DNA from: Comamonas resistens | GTDB lineage: Bacteria > Pseudomonadota > Gammaproteobacteria > Burkholderiales > Burkholderiaceae_C | NCBI RefSeq assembly: GCF_030064165.1 | Contig: NZ_CP125947.1 | Coordinates: forward strand, 3,348,001 to 3,412,000 | Direction: 5' to 3' | DNA: 64,000 nucleotides | Shown: positions 40,468 to 51,700 of the stretch, piece after piece | Position numbering within the stretch: position 1 is the stretch's first letter | Layout of the letters: each line of letters begins with the position of its first letter | The notes under the pieces: generated by a model | What the model was told of the DNA's origin: nothing | Databases searched by the model: none | What the model saw: the letters and a program-made list of their open reading frames with translations, nothing else | Translations under genes and position numbers: made by a program

Positions 40468-42036
40468 ATGCTGCGCATCGCCTCCGACACCACACCCACC
40501 AGCGCCCCTGGCTGGCCGCTGTTTGACACCGCCGCCACCCGACGGATCGAACAGGACTACGCCCGTCAACTCCCGACTCACACCCTGATGCAACGTGCAG
40601 GCCTGGCAGTTGCGCGTCTGGCCATGGCTATTGCGCCTCATGCACAGCGCATCTGGATTGCCTGCGGTCCGGGCAACAACGGCGGAGACGGCTTTGAAGC
40701 CGCCGCACAACTCAAGGCCCTTCGCCCCTTATCGCAAGTTCTGGTCAGTGAAGTGCGCGCCCCGCAACACCTGCCGGCCGACGCAAAAGCCTCATGGCTG
40801 CGCGCCCAGGCAGCAGGCGTGCAATGGGTGGAGCAATGCCCCGAATACATGGGAGCGCAGGATTTGTGCATTGATGCCCTGCTTGGCATCGGACTTCAAG
40901 ACAAAAGCACCACCAAGCCCAATACGGATCAGCGCAGGCTGCTTCAACTATTGCAGCAAGTGCAGCGCAGCAGCTGCCCCGTGCTATGTGTGGATATCGC
41001 GTCGGGGCTGAACGCCGACACAGGGCAATACCTGACCGAACTTGCACCGACAGCAGTCCCAGAACACCACCCCAGCCCGCGCCACACCTTGGCTCTGCTG
41101 ACATTGCATCCCGGCCTGTTCACCTCACAAGGGCGCGATGCTTGCGGCCAAGTCTGGTGGGATGACCTCGGCTACAGCACTTGGAACGCACAGACCCCAG
41201 CAGCAGCTCCAGCCGCCAGATTGAGTACACGCCCCACTTCAGGCTCGCAGCCTGCTCGCCCACACTCCAGCCATAAAGGCAGTTATGGCGATGTGGTGAT
41301 CCTGGGCGGCGAGGGCCTTGGACATCGAGGTTTATCCATGACAGGCGCCGCATGGTTGGCCGCCCTGACCGCACTGCATGCTGGCGCGGGACGCGTGATG
41401 CTTGCGCTGCTGGACGCAGAGCATCGAACCGATCAGGCCATCTCCCCTTGGCCAGAAATCATGCTGCGTCAGCCGCAAGCGCAAGACTGGCATAGCGCAA
41501 CCGTGGTCTGCGGATGCGGCGGAGGTCAGGCCATCGAGCCCTGGCTGCCCACGGTTCTGCAGCAAGCCCCTCGCCTGGTGCTGGATGCCGATGCCCTCAA
41601 TGCCATCAGCCAAAGCGCGAGCCTGGCCAAGCTGCTGTGCAGCCGCGCCACGCGTCAGCAGTCGGCCATACTCACACCCCACCCTCTGGAGGCTGCCCGG
41701 CTGCTTAAGACCGATACCCAAAGCGTGCAAGCCGACCGTTTGCGCGCCGCGTCGGCCCTGGCGCAGCAGTTCCAATGCACCGCCCTGCTCAAAGGATCCG
41801 GCACCGTGATTGCAAGTCCCGCAAGTACTCCATGGATCAATTCCAGCGGCAATGCGCTGCTGGCGCGTGGCGGCACGGGGGATGTGCTGGCCGGGCTGAC
41901 AGGCGCCATCTGGGCAACTGGCTGCACGGCAGAACAGGCCGCCGTTCAAGCAGCCTTCCGTCACGGGCAGTTGGCCGACGAATGGCCTGCCCACATTCCT
42001 TTCAGCGCCAGTGTCCTGGCCATGCACCTGGGTTGA
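40468..42036 (+). CDS. nnr: Bifunctional NAD(P)H-hydrate epimerase/dehydratase
   Basis: Metabolite-repair enzyme that restores hydrated NADH/NADPH, 522 aa. The N-terminal YjeF_N epimerase domain (~15-220) has the motif ACGPGNNGGDGFEAA. The C-terminal ribokinase-like dehydratase domain (~265-520) starts at HKGSYGDVVILGGEG and contains GNALLARGGTGDVLAGLTGAI, the ADP/NAD(P)HX site. The fusion order matches E. coli YjeF/Nnr. It is convergent with rnr, with a shared terminator between. Confidence 0.93.
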   Translation: MLRIASDTTPTSAPGWPLFDTAATRRIEQDYARQLPTHTLMQRAGLAVARLAMAIAPHAQRIWIACGPGNNGGDGFEAAAQLKALRPLSQVLVSEVRAPQHLPADAKASWLRAQAAGVQWVEQCPEYMGAQDLCIDALLGIGLQDKSTTKPNTDQRRLLQLLQQVQRSSCPVLCVDIASGLNADTGQYLTELAPTAVPEHHPSPRHTLALLTLHPGLFTSQGRDACGQVWWDDLGYSTWNAQTPAAAPAARLSTRPTSGSQPARPHSSHKGSYGDVVILGGEGLGHRGLSMTGAAWLAALTALHAGAGRVMLALLDAEHRTDQAISPWPEIMLRQPQAQDWHSATVVCGCGGGQAIEPWLPTVLQQAPRLVLDADALNAISQSASLAKLLCSRATRQQSAILTPHPLEAARLLKTDTQSVQADRLRAASALAQQFQCTALLKGSGTVIASPASTPWINSSGNALLARGGTGDVLAGLTGAIWATGCTAEQAAVQAAFRHGQLADEWPAHIPFSASVLAMHLG

Positions 42037-42142
42037 ACAACGCCACAAGCCACTTGACATACCCCCCACGCTTGCCCACTTCGTTTGACCGCTGCCCCCC
42101 AAAGGTGGCCGCTTATTGCCTTAGGGCGGCCCGGCGGCAATA

Positions 42143-42176
42143 AAAAAGGCCTTGTCACTGCGGACAAGGCCTTTTC
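42143..42176. terminator. Bidirectional terminator between nnr and rnr
   Basis: Twelve-bp stem AAAGGCCTTGTC / GACAAGGCCTTT with a 6-nt loop and flanking A/T runs on both sides. It serves the convergent nnr and rnr genes. The 100 bp before it (42037-42140) holds GC-rich intergenic sequence with short inverted repeats. Confidence 0.85.
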
Positions 42177-42209
42177 CCCTTGCGCCCTTGGCAATAGCGC
42201 GCCGAATGT

Positions 42210-44765
42210 TTAACGCTCGGTCTTGCGCTTGGCAGTTTTCGTGGCCGCAGCAGACGCCTTGGCACGCTTGACGGGCTTGGCCTTGTCAGATACCGCTGCC
42301 TGCACGACCGGTTTGGCTGCAGGAGCATCACCACCCAGCAGGGCCGCCACCTTCTTCTTGCCGGCCGCCTTGCGTGGCGATGCGGCAGCCACAGGCTTGC
42401 TCGCCAAAACAGGGGCTGCGGCAGGCTTGGCTACCATGCCTTCCTGAGCATATTCAGCCTCCAATGCCGCCAAATTCACGCCTTTGAGCATGGCCTTCTT
42501 GGCAGCCTTGCGGCCTTGCTTGCCCCCATTCGCATCGACAACGGCACCAGCAGTGTTGCGCTGCGCACGGTTGACCTTGGCATCACGACGGCTCCATTTT
42601 TCGGCATAGCTACCGCCTGCGCGATCATCGCGTTGGTCACGCGGCTCACGGCGGCCTCGCACTTCTTCCTTGCCAGCACCACGGCGAGGAGACTGCATGA
42701 TGGCGTCCTCACCGTCGCGCACCAGACGGAAGTCAATGCGGCGACCATCAAGATCCACCCGGCTGACCTGAACCCGCACCCGGGTACCAATGCCATAGCG
42801 CACACCGGAGCGCTCACCGCGCAATTCCTGACGCGCCTCGTCAAAGCGGAAGTAGTCGCCACCCAGCTCGGTAATGTGAACCAGGCCTTCCACATACATA
42901 GCGTCCAGCGTCACAAAGATGCCGAAGGTCGTGACCGAGGACACAGCGCCCGCAAACTCCTCCCCCAGGTGCTCGCGCATGTATTTGCACTTGAGCCAGG
43001 CCTCCACATCACGGCTGGCCTCATCGGCGCGGCGCTCGTTGGCACTGCAGTGCAGACCCGCAGCCTCCCAGGCCTGAAACTCCTTGCCCGCGGCGCGCTT
43101 GCGCGGCTTCTGGCCGGGTTCGACCACGCGGGAAGCCAGGCGCTTGGCCATCTTGGCGTGGGCCTCACCGGGCGTGGGCAGGTTCGGCAGCTTGTAGTGC
43201 GTACCGCTCAGCTCCGCCTTGATGACGCGATGCACCAGCAAATCCGGATAACGACGGATGGGGCTGGTGAAGTGCGTATAGGCCTCGAACGCCAAGCCGA
43301 AATGGCCTGTGTTCTCAGGTGTGTAGAAGGCCTGCATCATGGATCGCAGCAGCATGGTGTGGATCTGCTGCGCATCGGGCCTGTCCTTGGTGGCTGCCGC
43401 AATCTGCTGGAACTCCCTGGTCGTAGGGTTCTCGCTGATGCTCATGCCCACGCCCATGGCCTTGAGATAGTTGCGCAGGATCTCCTGCTTTTCCAGCGAA
43501 GGCTTGTCGTGCACGCGAAACAGGCCCAACTGCCCGCTTTGCTCGATGAAGTCGGCGCTGCAGACGTTGGCCGCCAGCATGGCCTCTTCAATCAGCTTGT
43601 GCGCTTCGTTGCGGGTCCGCGGCACGATCTTCTCGATGCGGCCATTGTCGTCGCAGACGATCTGCGTCTCCGTGGTCTCGAAGTCAACGGCGCCACGCGC
43701 TTCGCGCGCCTTGAGCAAGGCCTGATAAACACCATGCAGATTCAGCAGATCCTGCACGCGCTCCTTGCGCCTGGCCGCCTCCGGACCGCGCGTATTGGCC
43801 AGGATTGCCGCCACTTCCGTATAGGTGAAGCGCGCATGGCTGTGCATGACCGCAGGGTAGAACTGATAGGCCTGCACTTCACCCTTGGCCGTGACCAGCA
43901 TGTCGCAGACCATGCACAGACGGTCCACATCAGGGTTAAGGGAACACAAGCCGTTGCTGAGCTTTTCCGGCAGCATGGGAATCACGCGGCGCGGAAAGTA
44001 GACGCTGGTGGCGCGATCGTAGGCATCCACGTCAATGGCACTGCCGGTCGTCACATAGTGGCTCACATCGGCAATCGCCACCAACAGACGCCAGCCCTTG
44101 CCGCGCCCCACCTTGGCGGGCTCGCAATACACGGCATCGTCAAAGTCACGGGCATCTTCGCCGTCAATCGTGACCAGCGGAATATCCGTCAGGTCAATGC
44201 GCTGCTTGCGGTCGGCAGGGCGCACCGTCTCAGGCAAGGCCTTGGCTTGCTCCAGGCAAGCATCGGAGAAAATATGCGGCACATCGTACTTGCGCACCGC
44301 AATTTCGATCTCCATACCCGGATCATCAACCTCACCCAGCACTTCGGTGATGCGCCCCACCGGCTGACCAAACAGGGCCGGCGCTTCGGTCAGCTTCACC
44401 ACCACCACCTGCCCTGGTTGGGCAGAGCCGGTGGCGTTCGATGGGATCAGGACGTCCTGACCGTAGCGTTTGTCTTCGGGTGCAACAAGCCACACACCGC
44501 TTTCCTGCAGAAAGCGGCCAATGATGGGCTGATCCGGACGCTCCACAATTTCAACCACACGCCCTTCAGGACGGCCACGGTAGTCGTTCCGGGCAATGCG
44601 TACCTGGACTCTGTCCTTGTGCAGCACGGCTCGCATTTCATTGGGGGGAAGGTAGATGTCACGCTCACCATCGTCACGGACGACAAAACCGTGTCCGTCG
44701 CGGTGGCCCTGCACAGTGCCCAAGATTTCTTCGTTCATATCGGCAGCTTTAGCGCGAGGGTTCAT
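42210..44765 (-). CDS. rnr: Ribonuclease R
   Basis: Processive 3'-5' exoribonuclease able to degrade structured RNA, about 851 aa. Cold-shock/OB domains at the N-terminus precede the RNB catalytic domain, with metal-binding Asp residues in VTIDGEDARDFDDAVYCE. An S1 domain follows (FGIFVTLDAMYVEGLVHI), then a long Lys/Ala-rich tail (~120 residues). The start is ATG 44765 (MNPRAKAADMNEEILG); ATG 44738 (MNEEILGTVQGHRDGHGF) is an equally good family start. The frame stays open through the upstream tRNA genes, but those codons are tRNA sequence, not protein. Confidence 0.93.
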   Translation of the reverse strand: MNPRAKAADMNEEILGTVQGHRDGHGFVVRDDGERDIYLPPNEMRAVLHKDRVQVRIARNDYRGRPEGRVVEIVERPDQPIIGRFLQESGVWLVAPEDKRYGQDVLIPSNATGSAQPGQVVVVKLTEAPALFGQPVGRITEVLGEVDDPGMEIEIAVRKYDVPHIFSDACLEQAKALPETVRPADRKQRIDLTDIPLVTIDGEDARDFDDAVYCEPAKVGRGKGWRLLVAIADVSHYVTTGSAIDVDAYDRATSVYFPRRVIPMLPEKLSNGLCSLNPDVDRLCMVCDMLVTAKGEVQAYQFYPAVMHSHARFTYTEVAAILANTRGPEAARRKERVQDLLNLHGVYQALLKAREARGAVDFETTETQIVCDDNGRIEKIVPRTRNEAHKLIEEAMLAANVCSADFIEQSGQLGLFRVHDKPSLEKQEILRNYLKAMGVGMSISENPTTREFQQIAAATKDRPDAQQIHTMLLRSMMQAFYTPENTGHFGLAFEAYTHFTSPIRRYPDLLVHRVIKAELSGTHYKLPNLPTPGEAHAKMAKRLASRVVEPGQKPRKRAAGKEFQAWEAAGLHCSANERRADEASRDVEAWLKCKYMREHLGEEFAGAVSSVTTFGIFVTLDAMYVEGLVHITELGGDYFRFDEARQELRGERSGVRYGIGTRVRVQVSRVDLDGRRIDFRLVRDGEDAIMQSPRRGAGKEEVRGRREPRDQRDDRAGGSYAEKWSRRDAKVNRAQRNTAGAVVDANGGKQGRKAAKKAMLKGVNLAALEAEYAQEGMVAKPAAAPVLASKPVAAASPRKAAGKKKVAALLGGDAPAAKPVVQAAVSDKAKPVKRAKASAAATKTAKRKTER

Positions 44766-44799
44766 TTTTTTGATATACAATCTATGTCTTTCCTGAGAT

Positions 44800-44884
<85 letters not shown>

Positions 44885-44992
44885 AGTTTAACGACAACCC
44901 AACAAGGTTTCGATGAACTGGGGAAACATTCTGACAATTGGAATGTTTTGGCCCTGTTGGCATCTCTTGAAAATTGAAGTTTGAATTTACGC

Positions 44993-44998
44993 TATAAT
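44993..44998 (+). promoter_or_regulatory. -10 element before tRNA-Leu copy 2
   Basis: TATAAT 18 bp before the mature 5' end. An equivalent TATAAT precedes copy 3 (45221-45226) and, with the same spacing, copies 4 and 5 in the repeated spacer. No good -35 at 16-18 bp. Confidence 0.55.
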
Positions 44999-45015
44999 TC
45001 AAATCTTCCCTGAAA

Positions 45016-45100
<85 letters not shown>

Positions 45101-45109
45101 AACACGACA

Positions 45110-45139
45110 AGCCGTTGCATGCAAATGCAACGGCTTTTT
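45110..45139 (+). terminator. Terminator of tRNA-Leu copy 2
   Basis: Eleven-bp perfect stem AGCCGTTGCAT / ATGCAACGGCT with a GCAA tetraloop, then TTTTTCGTTT. Confidence 0.85.
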
Positions 45140-45242
45140 CGTTTCCCCCGCCACTCTCTCGGCCTCTCAAAAACTTTGCAGAAATTGCGCCAACTCGCCA
45201 GAACACTGCATTGGCCGCTATATAATTCATCCCATCCTGAGA

Positions 45243-45327
<85 letters not shown>

Positions 45328-45336
45328 AACACGACA

Positions 45337-45366
45337 AGCCGTTGCATGCAAATGCAGCGGCTTTTT
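45337..45366 (+). terminator. Terminator of tRNA-Leu copy 3
   Basis: Same hairpin as after copy 2, but with one A-to-G change that turns a U-A pair into U-G; T run retained. Confidence 0.8.
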
Positions 45367-45471
45367 CGTTTCTCCCACTACCCTCTAGACCCCTCAAAAA
45401 AACTTTGCAAAAATTGCGCCAACCCGCCAGAACACTGCGTTGGCCGCTATATAATTCATCCCATCCTGAGA

Positions 45472-45556
<85 letters not shown>

Positions 45557-45565
45557 AATACGACA

Positions 45566-45595
45566 AGCCGTTGCATGCAAATGCAGCGGCTTTTT
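45566..45595 (+). terminator. Terminator of tRNA-Leu copy 4
   Basis: Same 11-bp stem and GCAA loop with the U-G variant and TTTTTCG. Confidence 0.8.
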
Positions 45596-45699
45596 CGTTT
45601 CTCCCATCCCCCTCTCAGCCTCTCAAAAAACTTTGCAGAAATTGCCCCAACTCGCCAGAACACTGCGTTGGCCGCTATATAATTCATCTCATCCTGAGA

Positions 45700-45784
<85 letters not shown>

Positions 45785-45793
45785 AATACGACA

Positions 45794-45823
45794 AGCCGTT
45801 GCATGCAAATGCAGCGGCTTTTT
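45794..45823 (+). terminator. Terminator of tRNA-Leu copy 5
   Basis: Same hairpin as the other units. It ends the array before the convergent DUF349 gene. Confidence 0.8.
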
Positions 45824-45872
45824 CGTTTCTCCCATCTACCCTCTCAGCCTCCATACGAACAATCCAGGTACA

Positions 45873-45900
45873 AAAAAAGGGAGTCTTGCGACTCCCTTTT
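45873..45900 (-). terminator. Terminator of the DUF349 gene
   Basis: Ten-bp stem AAAGGGAGTC / GACTCCCTTT with loop TTGC. Read on the minus strand it is followed by TTTTTTTG, 18 bp after the DUF349 stop. Confidence 0.85.
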
Positions 45901-45917
45901 CTAGTTTGCCGGAACGC

Positions 45918-48608
45918 TTATTTGCGCAGCAGCTGTTTGAGCGCAGACTGCAGGCGGCGAGCCGAGGCTTCATCGCTGCTGCTTGCCAGCACGACGGCCA
46001 CATCCTGACCCCAGGTTTGCTGAGGCGATGGATCGTTGCGGCGGGTCAGCATCTGCAGTTGCAATGCACGACGGGCTGCCAGCTGGTCGGCAGGCGTATG
46101 CACATCGGCTGCCATTTCAAGACGCAGCAGCGCTTCGGCAGCATCACCCTTGGGAGCTGCAGCAATGGCATTGCTCCAGGAGGAGCGCACAGGTGCCGTC
46201 ACCTTTCCACCCAGTTGCTGGGCCGAAGGCATCTGCTCTGCATCACGAGCCTGCCATGCCCCCATGAGCTGGGTCAGGGCCTCGCCATGGGCTTGGGCCG
46301 CCAGCTTGCGCAAAGCTTCCTGAGCATGCTCCATCGCGTCACGCTGAGCACGGAAAGCAGGATCTGCCAGACGCGGACCACGCTCTTCACGGCCAAATTC
46401 ACGACGACCGCGCCCCATGTCACGACTGCTATCACGGCCATCGCGACCACCGCGATCTCCACGCGCTGCATCGCGGCCACGCCCACCGTCCCTGCGATCA
46501 CCAGGACGAGCACCAGCCACAGGAGCAGCTTCCTTCTTCGCACCGGGGCGGTCGTCACCGCGCACAGCCACCACAGGGCGCGCTGGTTTGGCTGCAGGAG
46601 CCTCAGCAGCCGCTTCTGCTTCAGGAGCAGCTTGCGCTTGATTTTCCTGGGCTTGAGCCTGATTTTCATCAGATTTTTCCGCCACAGGTTGCGCCTTCAT
46701 GGCAGCTTCCAGCTCGGCCAACGCGGTACGGATTTTCTGCGCATCGCCGCTTGCGTTGGCGACTTCCACAGCCTGGGAGGCCTCCAGCACACGGCGGTCA
46801 TGCTCGGACAGCTCCACGACCAGACCGCGCGAGCCGCGATCGACACTCTTGCGGTTGAAGGCTTCATCCAGCGGCTTGCGGAAAGCATCCCAGAGCTTTT
46901 GCTCATGCTTGCGATCGAGGGGCACGCCTTGCGCCTCGGCCTGCCAGCGCTGCTGCAATGCCTTGACTGCGTCGATGCGCAGGCTGGCAGCCGCACCCAG
47001 CGTCACAGCCTCGTCGATCATGGCGTGGCGGCGGTCCAGGCTGGCTTTTTGCGCAGCCTGCAAAGGAGCCTCGGCAGCAGCCATGGCTTGCTTGAACAGC
47101 GGTTGCAGCTCGGCAAACAGCTTTTCGCCGATATGACCGCTTTCACGCCAGCGCTCACCAAACTGGCGCAGTGCGCGCAGCATGGTCTTCCAGTCCTGGC
47201 TGGCCGAATGCTCTGCAGCCCAGGCCTTGATCTCTTCGATCAGAGCCATGCGCTGGGCCTTGGCCTGCGTGCTGTCCTGGCGGATCTTGTCGTGCCAGGA
47301 CTCGACCACCTTGTAGGCAGCGTTGCAGGCCTCGTCAAACTTCTTCCACAGAGCGTGGTTGGCCATGGCGCCCTGGTCGGCTTGCTTCCACTGCTCGCGC
47401 AGGCTGCGCAGGGTTTCCTGAATCTTGCGACCACCCAGAGCCTGACCTTCGGGACGGTTGAGCAAAGCTTCGGCCTTGGCCACCAGCTCTTCACGCAGCT
47501 TGTCTGCATTCTGACGCTGCCAGCCGTCGGCTTCACCCGCAGCCAGCAGGGCTTCGTGCACTTCTGCGACCAGGGCCTCTTCGACAAAACGGCCATGCGT
47601 CTTGATGGCAGCGCGCAGAGCTTGCACAGCAGCAGAACCGGCCTTGCTGTTACCAGCCGCCGTTTCTTCCTTCAGTGCCTGCAAAGCCTGACCCAAGGCA
47701 GCCTTGGCAGCTTCCACTTGCTCTGGCGAAGGCTTGCCGCGACCTGCAGCAGCTGCACGGGCAGCGGGCTTGACGGCTTCCACAGGCGCTGCCTCAGGTG
47801 GCAGGCCACGGGCCACGCGAATTTCATCGGCCCAGACAGGCACCGTGGGTAGAGGTGCGGCGTCGTCTGCAGCAGCAGCTTCGGTCTGCGCCAGCGCGGA
47901 CTGGAAAGCCTCCCAAACCAGCGCCAGCTGCGCCGATGCTGCTTCCAATTGAGGAGGGAAACGACCGTCCACGCTGCTCCAGCTGGCATCTCCGGTCAGA
48001 TCCTTGGCCTGCTCCTGCCAGCGGGCCACGTCAGCGCCCAGGGCTTCGAGAACCGCCTTGGCATCCTTCCAGGACTTGGTGGACAGTACTTCGATGCGTT
48101 GCGCCAGCAGCAGTGCCACTTCACGCTGCACCTGGGTGCGGTGTTGCAGATCTTCCACGGCCTTCACACGCTCGACCAATTGCACCTTGAACTGCGACAG
48201 CGGCTCGCGCGACAGTGCGGCGCCCGCCTTCGCAGCATCACGCTGCCAGGCCGCAGCTGCAGCAGCGTCGAAAGGCACGGCAGCCAGCAGGGTCTGAGCC
48301 TTCTCGGCCCATTCCACGGAAATCTTTTCCTGGTTTTCGGTACGGCGGATTTCGTCCAGGCGCTCGCGCACGGCGCGGGCCGCGCTCTTGTCGCGGCCAT
48401 TGAGTTCCTTGTGGACTTCCTGGAGTTGCTCAACCGAGGGTTGAGTGGTCAGCCAATCACGGATGCGCGCGGCGCGATCACCCGAGGTTTCGGCAGAAAA
48501 AGCACCACCCGTCAGCGCATCCAGCGGATGTTGCTCAGAATTCTTGGCAGAGGCCGGGCTTACTTCAGATGCATCAGACATGGTGCTGCTAGGAGAGATA
48601 GAGGTCAT
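45918..48608 (-). CDS. DUF349 domain-containing protein
   Basis: Large, highly charged, helical protein of 896 aa with several DUF349 repeats. Each is a ~70-residue helical unit with W-x(n)-W pattern, such as LREQWKQADQGAMANHALWKKFDEAC and LQQRWQAEAQGVPLDRKHEQKLWDAFRK. A low-complexity Arg/Gly/Asp linker (about residues 690-740, RRDGGRGRDAARGDRGG) precedes a final helical part. There is no signal peptide or membrane span. Function is unknown; RGG-like linkers are often RNA-binding (inference only). The start may be 48608 or the ATG at 48581 (MSDASEVSP). Confidence 0.8.
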   Translation of the reverse strand: MTSISPSSTMSDASEVSPASAKNSEQHPLDALTGGAFSAETSGDRAARIRDWLTTQPSVEQLQEVHKELNGRDKSAARAVRERLDEIRRTENQEKISVEWAEKAQTLLAAVPFDAAAAAAWQRDAAKAGAALSREPLSQFKVQLVERVKAVEDLQHRTQVQREVALLLAQRIEVLSTKSWKDAKAVLEALGADVARWQEQAKDLTGDASWSSVDGRFPPQLEAASAQLALVWEAFQSALAQTEAAAADDAAPLPTVPVWADEIRVARGLPPEAAPVEAVKPAARAAAAGRGKPSPEQVEAAKAALGQALQALKEETAAGNSKAGSAAVQALRAAIKTHGRFVEEALVAEVHEALLAAGEADGWQRQNADKLREELVAKAEALLNRPEGQALGGRKIQETLRSLREQWKQADQGAMANHALWKKFDEACNAAYKVVESWHDKIRQDSTQAKAQRMALIEEIKAWAAEHSASQDWKTMLRALRQFGERWRESGHIGEKLFAELQPLFKQAMAAAEAPLQAAQKASLDRRHAMIDEAVTLGAAASLRIDAVKALQQRWQAEAQGVPLDRKHEQKLWDAFRKPLDEAFNRKSVDRGSRGLVVELSEHDRRVLEASQAVEVANASGDAQKIRTALAELEAAMKAQPVAEKSDENQAQAQENQAQAAPEAEAAAEAPAAKPARPVVAVRGDDRPGAKKEAAPVAGARPGDRRDGGRGRDAARGDRGGRDGRDSSRDMGRGRREFGREERGPRLADPAFRAQRDAMEHAQEALRKLAAQAHGEALTQLMGAWQARDAEQMPSAQQLGGKVTAPVRSSWSNAIAAAPKGDAAEALLRLEMAADVHTPADQLAARRALQLQMLTRRNDPSPQQTWGQDVAVVLASSSDEASARRLQSALKQLLRK

Positions 48609-48772
48609 GTAGGGGTCAAAAAATGCTTGTCAGCCTTTGCAGAAATCGCTGCAACCGGCCCGTGCCAACCCATCTGAGGGCAGGCATCGCAAGCTCAAGA
48701 CCAGATGCCAAAGCACCTGGGCAAAGCGCTATTTTCGCCTTTATTTGAAGACAAGCCAAAAAAGGCGAAATC

Positions 48773-48793
48773 AAGGTGCGCTGCGCGCACCTT
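48773..48793 (-). terminator. Hairpin at the 3' end of the DUF748 gene
   Basis: Perfect 9-bp stem AAGGTGCGC / GCGCACCTT with a 3-nt loop just after the stop. A run CTTTTTTGG follows about 13 nt later on the minus strand. A plausible terminator. Confidence 0.6.
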
Positions 48794-48796
48794 CGA

Positions 48797-51700
48797 TCAC
48801 TGCGCAGACAGGCTCAGTTGGGCGCGCGGAGTCCAGTCCTTGTCCTGTACATCCAGCTTCGGAGCGCCAAGGAACAGACGCTCCAGCGGCAGATTCTGTG
48901 TCGCCAGATAGTCTCTGACTGCCACACCGCGCGCCAGGGCCAGCTCACGCATGGCGTCATCAGGCACCTTGATGCTGGCCACCAGCAGCTCCTTCATCTG
49001 ATCGGCAGGCAGATCCTTGGCCATTCCGACCATATTGCGGGGCTTTTTGATGTCAGCACGGCCATAGACCGCCTTGAGCAATGCAGGCCGCTCGGCCTCG
49101 CTGAACTCGGTGATGTCTTCGGCGTTCTTGCCTTCGCGCAGATTTTTGCGGCGCTTTTCTGCCAGCAGCAGACGATCGAGCTCCACAGCCTTCCACGCTT
49201 CCTTGTCTTCCGCTTCGCGCGACTCTCCCGCAACAGTCATCTTGAGCGCAGGACGGTCGTTGAGCGCCTTGACGATCTTGCTCAGTTGATCCTTGGCCTT
49301 GGCATCGAGCTGGGCACTACCTGGCGCAAAGTTCACGGCACCCGATTCATCACCACCCGAGAAAGCGCCTGACAGCAGCGCAAACGGCGCCGTCACAGCC
49401 TTCATGATGATGTTGCCTATCACCTTGAAGATGATGGGAGCCAGGCGGAACTGGGGGTCATTGAGCGAGCCGCTCAATGGCACATCCAGATCTATCACGC
49501 CATTGCGGTCGGACAGCAAGGCCACGGCCAGCTTGACGGGCAGCGATGCTGGCGCACCTTCGACCTTGTCACCAAAGGTCAGCTGACGCAACACCAGCTT
49601 GTTGGATGCTGTCAGCTGCCCATCGGGCTGCACCTTGTAGTTGACATCCATATAGAGCTTGCCGCGCTCGATGCCATAGCCCGCGTATTTGATGGAGTAA
49701 GGCGACAGCGGCGACAACTCCAGGTCATTCATCTGCGCGCGCACATCAAGCGCCAGAGGCTTGGCCAGGGGGTTGACCTTGCCACTGATATCCAGCGTCG
49801 CCGTGCCCTGTGCCCTGCCCTTGATTTCCAGATCGGCCATCTGAGGCTCGGCCTGACCTTGCGGAGGCTGGGACGAAAACGCACTCAAGCGGCCATTGAG
49901 CTGACTCAGATCCGCCGAGTAGTTGGGCTGAATGAAGTAGTCGGAAAACTGCACCTTGCCCCCCGTCAGCACGATCGGGCCGACGTTGATGACGGGAGCG
50001 GGGCCGCTGTCTTCTGCCTTGGCAGGCTCGGGCGCTTTTACCACTGCAGGCTTTTCGCCTGCCGCAGCCTGGGCATTGGCCTGCTCGTTCTGGGCCACGG
50101 ACTGCTCGGACTTCTCCGTCTTCAAAATGTCCTGCAGATTGATACGTCCATTGCGCTGCACGATGACACGAGCAAAGAAATCGCTGAGCGCCGTCTCTCG
50201 CACGCTCACACGCAGCGGTTGCTGCGGGCGCAGATTCAGGTCAAGCCCGCGCACGGCCAGGGTCTTCCAGGCCAGCAGATCGTCGCCCAGCCCCAGACCC
50301 GTGCGCTCCGACAAGGCCTTGGCACGCTCTGCAGTGGAGTCGTTGAGCACCGCTGTGAGCGCCCCCTTGGCAGTGACTGGCTTGTCGGTTTCTTCACGTA
50401 CGGGCGCAGCCAGGGTGGAGCGCACACGCAGATCGGTCAGCTCCACATCACCAAGCACGCTGAGCTGCGGTCCCCTTGGTTGGGCAAGATAGTTGAGCTT
50501 GCCGCGGAAGTTGCCGTCCGCACGCACGAGGTTCACATTGAGCTTGTGCCCGAAATAAGGCTCAAACGCGTGCAGCGGCACAGCCTGCGCCTGCAGCTGA
50601 CCTTGAGCAGACAGGGGAGTCAGCCCCAGCTGACCACGGAAATTGATACTACCGGCCTTCACACGACGGCCAGCACCCAAACGCGCAGACACTTCCAGCG
50701 GGCTGGGCGCAGCTTTCGCGGCCAAAGGCTCAAATGCCCCCAGTCGCACGCGCAGCGCACTCACATCCAGCTCCACGGGCTGAGCACTTTGTCCTTGCAC
50801 AGGAGCCGCATCGCTGAAGCGCACTGAGCCGCCGTCCACCGCCAGTCCTGCAAGCTTCACATTCCAGGGCTTTTCCTGGCCAGCCTTGGCCGCAGCCTTG
50901 GTGCTTTTTCCACCCTTGGCCTGAGGCAGCCAACGCTCGTACATCCAGTGACCTTGCGCATCACGCAATGCCGCCAACTGGGGCTTTTGCACCTCCAGCG
51001 ACTCCAGCTGCACCAGTTGCTGAGCTACATCTATATGAGCGCCCGCCAGCTTGATCTGATCGACCGAAACCGGAGCTTGCTTGTCCTGCACCTGCAGCTT
51101 GTCTGCGGTGAACTCCTTCACCTCGGCGACCACACCAGCCTCGCTCCAGCCGACCCGGGCATCCGCCTGCAGCATGGCACTGAGCTGAGGTTTGAAATGC
51201 GCCTCTATATATGGTTGCACCCACTGCAGCGGCAATTGCTGCAACTTGATATCAAGCTTGCCGTCCTTAGGGGTTGCCTGACCTTCCACCGTCAGAGTCG
51301 CAGCCCCCTCTTCCTTGGCTTGCTCGCCAGAATGCAACCGGGCCTTCAAGTCCAGATCAAGCGGCTCGCTCATGGGCCAGCGCACGTTCTTGACCTGCAC
51401 GGCCAAAGGCGCCAGAGTCAAAGCCGCAGGAGCTGCACCCGTAGCCTCATCCCGCCAACGGACCGTAGCTTCATCCACATCGAACTGGCGCACATGGACA
51501 GCCAATGCCTGGGCAGGCTTTTGAACCTCGGTCGAGGCATTCCCCTCGGCCTTGACCGGCTTATCAGCAACTTCAGCGCGCTCAGCCTGAGCAGAGGCAC
51601 CCAAGCCCAGCCAGTTGATGACGCCTTGCGCATCACGGCTGGCAAAAATCTCGGGCTTGACCCAACGTACAGACTCCAGCGTGATCTGGTTTTGCAACGG